Source of the DNA: a virus
Virus record (IMG/VR): IMGVR_UViG_3300025401_000067
Location: 1 to 34,598 of that record
Length of the DNA: 34,598 nt
Direction: 5' to 3' (one strand)
Made by a program: the position numbers and the translations under genes. Below, in pieces: positions 15,991 to 22,885 of the stretch. A model generated the notes under the pieces. It was given only the letters and a program-made list of their open reading frames with translations, ran no database searches and was not told the DNA's origin. Position 1 is the stretch's first letter. Every line of letters starts with the position of its first letter.

Positions 15991-16469
15991 TACGGTTGCG
16001 CAATTTCTTTCAACGTGAATTCGAGTAGCGCTTCATAAAGAAACAGACGTTGGTCTGAAAGCGCGTGCACAGGAGATTGTTGAATAGTGAACTGCTCACC
16101 GACTGAAATAAATTGCGTAGTGCGTTGCGTCACTGCGTCAGTTATAGTGACAGGCATTGGCGTCGTAACCCACGCTTCAACAACAGCGTCAATCAAACAC
16201 GCAAATGCTGAATCAGCGTTAGGGTTCGTTGCACTGCTCGGGCTCATTAACCAAACGCTAACAGTCCACACGCTTTGACGAAAACCTGCACCACGAGGTG
16301 CAGTCTGTCGAGCGTTTGTGCCTTGCGTCACCCAGATGTATGCAGCAGGCCCAGGCAATTTACCTGGGTTAGGAGGCGTAATGTACGCAACAATTGGACG
16401 ATTGTTGAGAGGCGCAGTGATGCCATCAGTGAGCGTCTTTGCGTATGTTTGAACTGCGTTTACGCCCAT
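15990..16469 (-). CDS. Tail terminator-like protein (159 aa)
   Basis: The start shares a base with the stop of the connector gene (TAATG) and the stop with the next start. The protein has a VQTYAKTLTDGI helix, AYIWVTQGTNARQTAPRG, a strand with SVWTVSVWLMSP, a helix (AFACLIDAVVEAWV), and a C-terminal strand ending LLEFTLKEIA. This is the alpha/beta order of siphovirus tail terminator proteins that cap the tube and dock on the connector. It lies between the adaptor and the gp10-like gene as in many siphoviruses. The identification is by gene order and secondary structure pattern. Confidence 0.65.
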   Translation of the reverse strand: MGVNAVQTYAKTLTDGITAPLNNRPIVAYITPPNPGKLPGPAAYIWVTQGTNARQTAPRGAGFRQSVWTVSVWLMSPSSATNPNADSAFACLIDAVVEAWVTTPMPVTITDAVTQRTTQFISVGEQFTIQQSPVHALSDQRLFLYEALLEFTLKEIAQP

Positions 16470-17383
16470 TAGATGACTCGACGATAAGGCTTCAAAATGT
16501 CTTTAATGTCAGTCATCATCTGCGCAGTTTGCCCGCCCATGTTTGACGTACTACCGGGCATCGTTTGAACAGTTGTCGCGGTTGAACCACGCGCAAGTGC
16601 TTGCATCGTAGCGTGCATGATCGCTGCTTCTTGCACTGACTCAGGTAATGACGAGATGATGATGGGTTGTTGCACACTTGCGCTGTGTGAATACGTTAGT
16701 GGAGAGTTTAACGTTACAACTCCAGCGCCTGACGACACGCTCGTGCTTTTTACGTGAACGTACTCAGTGTTCGAACCGTCATATATCCACATTCCACGAC
16801 CTGAACCTGATGAGTTCACCATGCCTGTGCAGTCATCGACGTTAAGCGTAGTGTCGCCAATGTTTGCGTTCGCAGTGATGCCTGCGTGCGCCCAACCGTT
16901 CACGTATGTAAGTTGAAGACGTAGACCGTTGCGCCCACTCTGCCATGAAACGTACCCAGGCGTGATGCGAATTGCAGATGGACCAGCAGCAGATTCGATT
17001 GACACGCCGCTCGAGATGTTCAATGCGTTTTCAATGTACAAATATTCTGTGTTGATTGTCTGCCAATTTGCAGGCGCAACAGTCGATGATGCGTATTGCG
17101 CACCAACAATGTCAGTGACTGGCCAACGTGACGTAAGAACGCGCACGAGCCCTTGCCAGTCGACAGTCATTCGATAGTCTGGCCCAATAAACTCTTCAGT
17201 GTCTACAGTTGAACGCAAAGGTTGATTGCAATACGAGTCAATCCAGTGCGTTGCTCGCCAACACATGTTTGTTTGTTCAGCGAGTTGCGCGTCAGGGTCT
17301 GAGCCAAAGTCAGGAATCGTTTCCCATGAAATGCCCGTTGGCGCATTGATGAGAATGCTAGGTGTTATGTATGGCGTCGCCAC
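16469..17383 (-). CDS. Head-tail connector (adaptor) protein with inserted beta domain (304 aa)
   Basis: The N-terminal helices (residues about 20-55, with LAEQTNMCWRATHWIDSYCN) and the following strands (EEFIGPDYRMTVDWQG) fit the head-completion adaptor that binds the portal. PVTDIVGAQYASSTVAPANW and LQLTYVNGWAH follow the pattern of this family (xPVxxVxxvxxs, then vxYxaGw). A beta insertion at about residues 168-240 (NIGDTTLNVDDCTGM, VVTLNSPLTYSHSASV) separates the core from a C-terminal helix (ESVQEAAIMHATMQALARG), making it longer than the typical 100-200 residue adaptor. It is the first large gene after the capsid block, the expected position. The last residues, IKDILKPYRRVI, match the conserved 'll.py.r' ending. 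Confidence 0.75.
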   Translation of the reverse strand: MATPYITPSILINAPTGISWETIPDFGSDPDAQLAEQTNMCWRATHWIDSYCNQPLRSTVDTEEFIGPDYRMTVDWQGLVRVLTSRWPVTDIVGAQYASSTVAPANWQTINTEYLYIENALNISSGVSIESAAGPSAIRITPGYVSWQSGRNGLRLQLTYVNGWAHAGITANANIGDTTLNVDDCTGMVNSSGSGRGMWIYDGSNTEYVHVKSTSVSSGAGVVTLNSPLTYSHSASVQQPIIISSLPESVQEAAIMHATMQALARGSTATTVQTMPGSTSNMGGQTAQMMTDIKDILKPYRRVI

Positions 17384-17385
17384 AT

Positions 17386-17577
17386 CTACTCCGCGTTCGT
17401 TTGTTGATTAGGTTGTGCGTCCTCAGACTTCTTACATCGTGGGCACAGCCAATTCTCGCGAGTAGACGACCAACGAATGTGCTTTTCGCAACATCCGCCT
17501 GAGCAGTCGTCGCACCAACCAACTACAAAGCGACCCGGCTTAGAGCAGCCGACGCACTTTTTAGCGGGCTGACCCAC
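17386..17577 (-). CDS. Small zinc-ribbon-type protein (63 aa)
   Basis: A GTG at 17577 starts this 63-residue protein; it overlaps the upstream gene by 17 bases. It carries CVGC, CDDC, GCCEKH and CPRC, enough cysteines and histidines for two zinc sites. The layout (C-x2-C, C-x2-C, C-x2-H, C-x2-C) resembles a cross-brace or double ribbon. The tail (SEDAQPNQQTNAE) is disordered. Its role is unknown: it could bind nucleic acid or act in assembly. The AGGAG about 15 bases upstream is too far for a good site, so coupling to the previous gene is likely. Confidence 0.6.
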   Translation of the reverse strand: MGQPAKKCVGCSKPGRFVVGWCDDCSGGCCEKHIRWSSTRENWLCPRCKKSEDAQPNQQTNAE

Positions 17578-17872
17578 GTCGAGTCGTCTTCACTCCTGCG
17601 CTTCGCACAGCAGTCGCCGCTGCGCGCGCAGACTCAGCGACCTTCAGTTGCTCGAAGCGAGCAATGTCCTGCTGCGCAATTTCTGACTCGCGAATCTCGT
17701 CAAACGTAAGCGGTACATCGCGAAGATCGCGCGCCCAACCCATCGTCAAAAGCTCAGGCTCACACGCTGCGCATGAAACAGACATGTGCTCTTCATCTTT
17801 AGTGATAACGTGCGAGTGACCTGCGCCCGAAATTGAAACTTCCGTGACGCCAGTAGGTGCGTAAACTGTCAT
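17561..17872 (-). CDS. Hypothetical protein (103 aa), head-tail region
   Basis: The start forms an ATGA junction with the upstream zinc protein. It begins with a beta segment (VTEVSISGAGHSHVITKDE), then has CAACEPELL, a single CxxC pair, and a helix-rich C-terminal half (VPLTFDEIRESEIAQQDI, ESARAAATAVRSAG). The C-terminus is basic (TTRRGSAR). I do not recognise a family. Small proteins of this kind lie between capsid and connector genes in many siphoviruses. A structural accessory role is possible but unproven. Confidence 0.6.
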   Translation of the reverse strand: MTVYAPTGVTEVSISGAGHSHVITKDEEHMSVSCAACEPELLTMGWARDLRDVPLTFDEIRESEIAQQDIARFEQLKVAESARAAATAVRSAGVKTTRRGSAR

Positions 17873-18156
17873 TGTGTCTCCATAATCTTCATCTCACTGC
17901 CACACTTAGGGCAGGTTGTTTGCCAAGCAAAGCCAGAGAAAACGCAAGACGTACATTGAGACGTCTCACCTTTCACATGGCCAAAGCCTAATGTCGTCCT
18001 TGAAACTACGCCTTGCTTTGAGAGAAAAGATTTGCTTGCAAACTTCTCTGCGCGTGGGTCATCGATCGTCAATTTGCCTTGCTTATTTGCGTCAATTTTT
18101 TGACCATTGGGCAATTCAACGCCCGTGCACCCAGGAGGCACTGAGAAAGTCGACAT
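17869..18156 (-). CDS. Small zinc-ribbon protein (95 aa)
   Basis: The ATG at 18156 has GGAG eight bases upstream. It is the first gene after the intrinsic terminator. The N-terminal half (VPPGCTGVELPNGQKIDANK) resembles the strand-turn-strand of small phage proteins that read 'vxlpxGxxid', continuing with LTIDDPRAEKFASKSF. The C-terminal third has QCTSCVFSGFAWQTTCPKCG, a C-x2-C...C-x2-C ribbon with 11 residues between pairs, suitable for zinc. The function is unknown. It probably begins a new transcript or is read through from the head operon. Confidence 0.62.
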   Translation of the reverse strand: MSTFSVPPGCTGVELPNGQKIDANKQGKLTIDDPRAEKFASKSFLSKQGVVSRTTLGFGHVKGETSQCTSCVFSGFAWQTTCPKCGSEMKIMETQ

Positions 18157-18203
18157 CTATTCATCTCCACTAGTTAGCGTGTTAGTTCTATTCTATACTT
18201 GCG

Positions 18204-18237
18204 CAAAAGAAAAAGCAGCGACGTAAGTCGCTGCTTT
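18204..18237 (-). terminator. Rho-independent terminator after the capsid block
   Basis: Positions 18212-18222 and 18227-18237 form a perfect 11-base-pair stem (AAAGCAGCGAC on the plus strand) with a 4-base loop. Read on the minus strand, the stem is followed by TTTCTTTT (18211-18205). It lies 17 bases after the stop of the small capsid-associated gene, so it ends or attenuates the head transcript before the connector genes. Confidence 0.85.
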
Positions 18238-18254
18238 CTCTAGTTTGAAGCGTG

Positions 18255-18539
18255 TTACGCTGCAGCGCCGTACATCACCGTGAGGTCAGTGTTTGTGCCG
18301 GTTGTTACGATCGTAATGCCTTGGCCAATACGTGCTTTAAACGTAAACGTTCCAAGTTGCGTAGTCGTAATCTTTGCGACAACAGAGCCAGACGCAGTGA
18401 CGCTGTCGTACACCGTGCACAATGTTCCAGCAGTGTTCACAACAATTGAGACAAGATTCGCTGCGCCGTTGTGAATTGTGAAAGTGCCTGCGCCACTGAT
18501 GTGTTGATAGTTGTATGTTTCAACGGGAGCAAAAGCCAT
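18255..18539 (-). CDS. Small beta-rich protein, candidate capsid decoration protein (94 aa)
   Basis: This 94-residue protein follows the major capsid gene and has a strong AGGAG six bases before its ATG. Its sequence is nearly all beta: YNYQHISGAGTFTIHNG, then LVSIVVNTAGTLCTVYDSV, FTFKARIGQGITIVTTGTN and LTVMYGAAA. The 'htxxxgtxtixxgxxxlxxivvnt' pattern is shared with small phage proteins that carry one beta-sandwich. It is placed between an intercistronic hairpin after the capsid gene and the intrinsic terminator, so it could be expressed at high level. A decoration (capsid-stabilising) role is inferred from position, size and fold pattern; a fibre-like spike is an alternative. Confidence 0.6.
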   Translation of the reverse strand: MAFAPVETYNYQHISGAGTFTIHNGAANLVSIVVNTAGTLCTVYDSVTASGSVVAKITTTQLGTFTFKARIGQGITIVTTGTNTDLTVMYGAAA

Positions 18540-18552
18540 GATGTTCTCCTAG

Positions 18553-18596
18553 AAATGAAGATGAGTCGGGACAGAGACCGTAATCTCTGCCCCGAC
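18553..18596 (-). terminator. Intercistronic stem-loop after the major capsid gene (attenuator or processing site)
   Basis: On the minus strand, bases 18596-18584 and 18577-18565 pair over 13 positions (twelve Watson-Crick and one G-U) around a 6-base loop, beginning 19 bases after the capsid stop. The following sequence (TCATCTTCATTT) is only moderately U-rich. It is therefore more likely a partial terminator, RNA stabiliser or processing hairpin than a full stop. The next gene has its own strong ribosome site. Confidence 0.6.
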
Positions 18597-18615
18597 CCAT
18601 TTTCGTTGAGGGATA

Positions 18616-20418
18616 CTACGAGTTGGTACCGGTGGTGCCAGCGACCGACTGCTGAAGACCCTGAATCACGCCGTTGTACTGCGGAGCGTAGTTGACGAGC
18701 GCACCGTACATGTAAATGCTGTAGCGGAACGAAGCGTCAATGACAGGCCAGTTGATCGACAGGTAGTCCTGGACCATGACGTTCTCCCAGACGTTGGAGA
18801 CGTTGCTCCACGACATGGGCAGGGTGTACGAGTTCAAGAACGCGGTGCCCTGGGTCAGGTAGGGGTGAACAACGCAGCGGAGGATGCTACGAGTGATGGG
18901 GTTCTGAATCTCAGAAACCGCAGCACCGGTGCGCACGCCACCGACCTCGTCCTGCGAGAGGAAGAGACGGTAGTTGGTGTTAGCACCTGAAGCAATTACC
19001 TCGTCAGCGAGACGAGCGATGTCCGAGCCTTCTGCAACCAATTCAGCAGGGTCAGCGCGGAAGCCGCCAGTCGTCGACGAGTTGTTGTTGCCGGTGGTCG
19101 AGCCATTCCACATCGCCTCGAGCGCAGTGAAGAGGACTCCGTGCGTAAGAGTTGAGTTGACAGACTTGTTGATGTACGAACCAGTGAAACCGGTTGGGTA
19201 CACTGAAGCGTCAGTGGAAGCGTGACCGTCCAAGATTGACAGCCAGCCTTCGTAGTCCGTGGAAGACGAAGTGCCGGAGTCGGTTCCTGAAGGGTTGGTG
19301 CCCGATGATGGGATAGTGCCCTGCAACGTGAAGGTAGTAGCACCGACGTTCGAAGCCATGAGCCAGTAACTCGTAAGTGCACCAGGCGCTGAAGCAGCGT
19401 TGGCGACGTAGATGTTGTACTGGTATGCACCGCGAACTGGGGCAATCTTGACGTCCACAACCTTGTTCGCTGCAAGCGCGACGTTAGCGACAAGGCTCGT
19501 GCTACCAGCGGTCTCACCGAAGTAGTTCTTAGCCGTGACGAGTACGTAAAGGTTATTGGTCGTGGCAGACAGTGCAGTCTCAACCGAGTTAGGCGTACGA
19601 GCAGTAAGCGTAGGCGCAGCGGGCTGAGCAAGCGCAGACGAAGTACCCGAGAGCATCGTGTACTCTTCACCAAGCATGAACTCCTGAAGGAGAACGAGGT
19701 TAGCAAGAGCAGAGATGTCTTCGAAGCCTTGACCTGCGAACTGAGCGAGCCACGAGAGCGATTCCGACATTCCGAAGAACGAGTAAGGAATGTTCATGTC
19801 GACTGCGGACTGCGCGCCTGCGCCTGGGATGTTCAACGGCCAGTTGCCGCCGATGGTCTGACCCGAAGGAATTTCCGAGATGGAAATACGCTTGTTGGCA
19901 AGACCAGTCTGCGAACCGCTAATTGCGGTGACCAACTTGGCACGGTGTGAAGTACCCTGACCAGCAACGCGTGGGACCTTGTTACGCAGAGGCGAGTACA
20001 CCGGGTAGATGAGTCGCGAAGGCGCAACCAAGTCGAAAGGCACGAAGCCGCTCGAGAGAGGCGATGAAAGGGTGATGTTCTTACCCAATTCAGCGGAGAG
20101 CACACTCTGAAGTTCGCCAACCAACTGGCCATAGCCAGGGTTATTGCCTTCAGTCATGAACAAGCCGAATTGCGATGAGAACGCGGGGTTGATGCTCTTG
20201 CGAACGCTGTCGGGCGAAGCGATCGAGTTCTTGACGGAGGTGCGAAGAGCACGCTCAGCCTCGTACGAACGCTTGAAGATTTCGCTGTCGTCAGTCAGAG
20301 GCTGATTGCCGCCGACCTTAGCGAAGCCTGCACCCTTGACCAACGCAGGCATGCGCCCCGTAATCATGTCCGAAGCGCCGGAGTAACGTCCAGCGTCGGT
20401 GGTGTCAATCTGTGCGAT
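18616..20418 (-). CDS. Major capsid protein (HK97-like) with a beta insertion; apparent ATC start
   Basis: This protein builds the icosahedral shell. Gene order (protease/scaffold before it, head-tail genes after) and sequence support it: an N-terminal arm, AELGKNITLSSPLSSG, APSRLIYPVYSPLRNKVPRV, and a C-terminal LPMSWSNVSNVWENVMVQDYLSINWPV region. Residues about 265-385 are an inserted Fn3-like or Ig-like domain (NSVETALSATTNNLYVLVTA, YQYNIYVANAASA). The first ATG (20367) has no ribosome site. The frame runs on upstream as AQIDTTDAGRYSGASD to an ATC at 20418, four bases after a perfect AAGGAG and followed by an alanine codon. That gives 600 residues. Codon use is more GC-rich than in the tail genes, with many preferred codons (AAC, ACC, GGC), as expected for the most expressed gene. 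Confidence 0.82.
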   Translation of the reverse strand: MAQIDTTDAGRYSGASDMITGRMPALVKGAGFAKVGGNQPLTDDSEIFKRSYEAERALRTSVKNSIASPDSVRKSINPAFSSQFGLFMTEGNNPGYGQLVGELQSVLSAELGKNITLSSPLSSGFVPFDLVAPSRLIYPVYSPLRNKVPRVAGQGTSHRAKLVTAISGSQTGLANKRISISEIPSGQTIGGNWPLNIPGAGAQSAVDMNIPYSFFGMSESLSWLAQFAGQGFEDISALANLVLLQEFMLGEEYTMLSGTSSALAQPAAPTLTARTPNSVETALSATTNNLYVLVTAKNYFGETAGSTSLVANVALAANKVVDVKIAPVRGAYQYNIYVANAASAPGALTSYWLMASNVGATTFTLQGTIPSSGTNPSGTDSGTSSSTDYEGWLSILDGHASTDASVYPTGFTGSYINKSVNSTLTHGVLFTALEAMWNGSTTGNNNSSTTGGFRADPAELVAEGSDIARLADEVIASGANTNYRLFLSQDEVGGVRTGAAVSEIQNPITRSILRCVVHPYLTQGTAFLNSYTLPMSWSNVSNVWENVMVQDYLSINWPVIDASFRYSIYMYGALVNYAPQYNGVIQGLQQSVAGTTGTNS

Positions 20419-20422
20419 AAAA

Positions 20423-20428
20423 CTCCTT
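20423..20428 (-). promoter_or_regulatory. Perfect ribosome binding site before the capsid gene
   Basis: AAGGAG on the minus strand, 4 bases before the ATC codon at 20418. No ATG, GTG or TTG lies in frame within the next 50 bases, which points to the ATC as the initiation codon. Confidence 0.65.
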
Positions 20429-20444
20429 AAAGTTTTAGTGGTAG

Positions 20445-22535
20445 TTAGTTTTGCTCGAAGGCCACGCGCTCGCGCAAACGTGATAGTTGCTGCTCAGCGC
20501 GCATACGCAGTTCAGGGTTACCTGACTTCGTGAGCACCTCAAGGTACGCAACTTCTTCCTTCAAACTGTCCTCGGCAGCCTTGCGAAGCAAGTCTGCTTC
20601 AGTGGCTGACTTTTCGATTGCACGCTCGAGCACCACCGTACCCCTTACCGGGGCCTTGGCGGGGTCGGGCTCGCTACCGAGCTTTTCAACCTCCGATTGT
20701 ACGACACCGAGAACATCATCGAGGGCTTCAAACTTCGCCTTCGTGTGCAACTCAACGAGCGACTTAACGATGTCGTTGAGGGTGTCAGTGTCGATCAAAA
20801 CCTGCCCGTCGCTGTCAGTAGTGACAGGGATCGTTTGGCCGGTGTGTTCTTCAACGAAGAGAGGCTCTTGCGCTTCAAAGTCTTGCGACTTTTGCAGAAG
20901 CTTTTGCGCCTTCTTAATCTTCTTCGCTTGCTTAAGAATCTTCTTCTCAGCCTTCGTCAATGAAGGCGTTGCGCTTGCGGCAATTGGCTTGATGCTTCCA
21001 TCAGTGAGAAGTGAGCTTACGCCAGCGTACGAAGTGCCAGCACCTGCGTCAAGTGCGCAAATGCGTGGGTATGCTGATGAGATGTGGTCGTGAAGTGCGG
21101 CAAGTGCGTTCATCGCAGCATCTGCAGTTGCCTCAGCGATTCGATCAGCGGCAGTTGCATTCGTAGGAGTGTGACTGCCGGTGTTCTCAGGAGATGGGTT
21201 CTCACGACCATCAGTGAGAGGACCGCGCGTGAAGTCATCGCCATCGATAGTGCTGTTGCCTACGTCTGGAATGCGAGGATTAGCGCCAGTCGAACTCAGT
21301 GGGGCACGACCTGCGCTTACGAATGCGCGTTGGAATTGTCCAGGCGTGATGCTACCTGGCGTGACGTGAGCAGTCGGATACGCGTCAGTGAATGACTTGT
21401 GCAATGCGTCGTGAGCATCGCGAATTTGCGTGTCACTCATCGTTGAAAGCGTTTGAGCGGCGCCAACAGCAGCGGCCAAAGACGCTAACTTCATTGGGTC
21501 TTCACTCTCAGCGAGAGATGAAAGAAGAGTGCGAATTACTTCAGGCTCGAGCACAGACTTGTAGCCGCTAGTGACAACTGATGGGTGAGCAGACTTGACG
21601 ATGTCGTGCGAGTACGCATCGCATACTGCGTCGTGCGCGCGACGAAGACCGTAAGCAACGCCATCAATTGACTTGCTCATTGAGTCATCGTCGTCGTCGT
21701 CATCATCGTCATCATCGTCATCATCATTGTCAGCCATGTGCTTAGCGTTGTCTTTGGCTTGCGAATCCTTCGCATCCTCGATAGCGTCATCGGCTTCACT
21801 AAGACTTTCGGTGACGTCAGCGTCATCCTTTGGAAGCTTCTTCTTTTCGACTTCAGCCTCAGCAGCCTTGCCCATGCACTTTTCGCAACCTGCGCCCTTG
21901 CACATGTCGCAGACGCCATCGACGCCCTTTTCTACTTCGTTCATCTCACTCACAGGTGTTTGTTCCTTCTCGTCTGATTGACGCTTGATGATTGAGCCGA
22001 TAGGCGTCAATGTCTTTTCAATTTTGTTGATTTCTGTCTTTGAACGCTTGACGATCTCAAACTTTGCCGTGGGCAGAGCGGGGAAGTCTACGATTGAGAC
22101 TTCTGAGAAGATGCCGTCGGTCACACGTCCTTGTTTAGCAACTTTGTCACGAATGATTCGTGGCTTAGAGATGCCAACGCTAAATGCAGAGTACACGCCT
22201 TCTTTAACGAGCTTTACTGCGCCAGGTTCAACAATCCGCGCAGTGAGGTACACACCTTCAGGACGCGTAGTGTCGACGCTAATTGCTTTACCTGCGGGAG
22301 GAAGATTCGTTGAGTGCATCTGACGGACGTTACCGAAAGACTGCGCCCAAGTTGCGAGACCCTTACGCGAAAAGTCAAGGTCGATGATTTGGTCATCGAG
22401 GTCAACCATGTCGCTTGTGCAAAGACCCGAGACAATGACGCTACCGTCAGCCTGCTCTTCAGCCTTAGTGATTGGGACGCCAAATGCTGTGTCTCCACCA
22501 AGTTCTACAACCGCTTCATCTAGAATGCGAGCCAG
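20445..22535 (-). CDS. Prohead protease fused to scaffold (XkdF-like), apparent CTG start
   Basis: With the CTG start the product is 696 residues. Residues 1-170 are a prohead protease domain: GVPITKAEEQADGSVIVSG, VDLDDQIIDL, QMHSTN (His74), YSAFSVGIS (Ser119) and FSEVSIVDFPALP. The GVPITK strand is part of the fold but lies upstream of the first ATG (22409), so the conventional start is too short. Between the TAA at 22550-22548 and 22409 there is no ATG, GTG or TTG in frame; a CTG at 22535 sits five bases after GGAG and precedes an alanine codon. Then come a DnaJ-like zinc motif (CDMCKGAGCEKCMG, about 209-222), an acidic segment with 14 consecutive Asp (271-284), and a helical Lys/Glu-rich scaffold to the end. 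It should guide capsid assembly, cut the scaffold and itself be removed. Confidence 0.8.
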   Translation of the reverse strand: MARILDEAVVELGGDTAFGVPITKAEEQADGSVIVSGLCTSDMVDLDDQIIDLDFSRKGLATWAQSFGNVRQMHSTNLPPAGKAISVDTTRPEGVYLTARIVEPGAVKLVKEGVYSAFSVGISKPRIIRDKVAKQGRVTDGIFSEVSIVDFPALPTAKFEIVKRSKTEINKIEKTLTPIGSIIKRQSDEKEQTPVSEMNEVEKGVDGVCDMCKGAGCEKCMGKAAEAEVEKKKLPKDDADVTESLSEADDAIEDAKDSQAKDNAKHMADNDDDDDDDDDDDDDDSMSKSIDGVAYGLRRAHDAVCDAYSHDIVKSAHPSVVTSGYKSVLEPEVIRTLLSSLAESEDPMKLASLAAAVGAAQTLSTMSDTQIRDAHDALHKSFTDAYPTAHVTPGSITPGQFQRAFVSAGRAPLSSTGANPRIPDVGNSTIDGDDFTRGPLTDGRENPSPENTGSHTPTNATAADRIAEATADAAMNALAALHDHISSAYPRICALDAGAGTSYAGVSSLLTDGSIKPIAASATPSLTKAEKKILKQAKKIKKAQKLLQKSQDFEAQEPLFVEEHTGQTIPVTTDSDGQVLIDTDTLNDIVKSLVELHTKAKFEALDDVLGVVQSEVEKLGSEPDPAKAPVRGTVVLERAIEKSATEADLLRKAAEDSLKEEVAYLEVLTKSGNPELRMRAEQQLSRLRERVAFEQN
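21684..21725 (-). repeat. Run of 14 aspartate codons
   Basis: Fourteen consecutive GAT/GAC codons form a trinucleotide-like tract inside the scaffold region. The mixed codons (GAT GAT GAC pattern repeated) suggest growth by slippage followed by drift. It encodes a strongly acidic flexible spacer. Confidence 0.9.
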
Positions 22536-22540
22536 AATAT

Positions 22541-22544
22541 CTCC
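22541..22544 (-). promoter_or_regulatory. Ribosome binding site before the protease CTG
   Basis: GGAG on the minus strand, in the context ACGGAGAT, 5 bases before the CTG at 22535 and 2 bases before an ATT at 22538. It follows the in-frame stop TAA closely, so initiation must occur here or far downstream without a site. Confidence 0.55.
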
Positions 22545-22627
22545 GTGTTAGTGAATTCTAAAAACTACGTGGCATCGTTTTATGAGGAACGAATACCTAA
22601 GCACTTATAATACTAAAAGTGCGCACA

Positions 22628-22882
22628 TCATTGTGATGCGTCTTTTATCGCTTCAAATTGAATGCCGTGGTCGCCGTGAATAGGAACGTTATGCAATACG
22701 TTTCCCACAAAGATGTGCATTGGAATTTCATTAGGGAACGCAGCGCACGTTGCCCAATTGTCTTTGCCCGTGTTGCGATGCACACAATTAACGCATTGGC
22801 CCGAGACCACAAACTGCTGCTCTTCTTCTTGTTTTTGACGCGTCTTTGCATTTTTTCTTAAAATGACTTCAGTAATTTCCAT
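22628..22882 (-). CDS. Small cysteine-motif protein next to the effector genes (84 aa)
   Basis: The start ATG lies just after the stop of the ADP-ribosyltransferase gene (3-base gap). The core reads CVNCVHRN, then WATCAAFPNEIP, then LHNVPIHGDHGIQFEA. I recognise this as a small family of phage-associated proteins with CxxC...C-x-AFPxGIP...H...GDxGIxFE. It is often near minor head genes and has no known function. The three cysteines and the histidines could hold a metal ion. The N-terminus is a charged helix (LRKNAKTRQKQEEEQ). Being immediately downstream of a toxin-like gene, it could be an inhibitor or chaperone, but that is inference. Confidence 0.65.
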   Translation of the reverse strand: MEITEVILRKNAKTRQKQEEEQQFVVSGQCVNCVHRNTGKDNWATCAAFPNEIPMHIFVGNVLHNVPIHGDHGIQFEAIKDASQ

Positions 22883-22885
22883 TGA

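Noticed and set aside
18996-19706. 236-codon alternative frame on the minus strand within the capsid gene
   Set aside because: Arg/Leu/Ser-rich out-of-frame product inside a well-supported capsid protein; no start context.
21684-21725. Short GAT/GAC repeat as a CRISPR-like or satellite array
   Set aside because: It is a simple in-frame aspartate codon run without spacers.
22600-22620. Weak inverted repeat GCACTT...AAGTGC before the protease gene
   Set aside because: Six base pairs with a 10-base loop and no U-run; not enough to call a terminator or operator.
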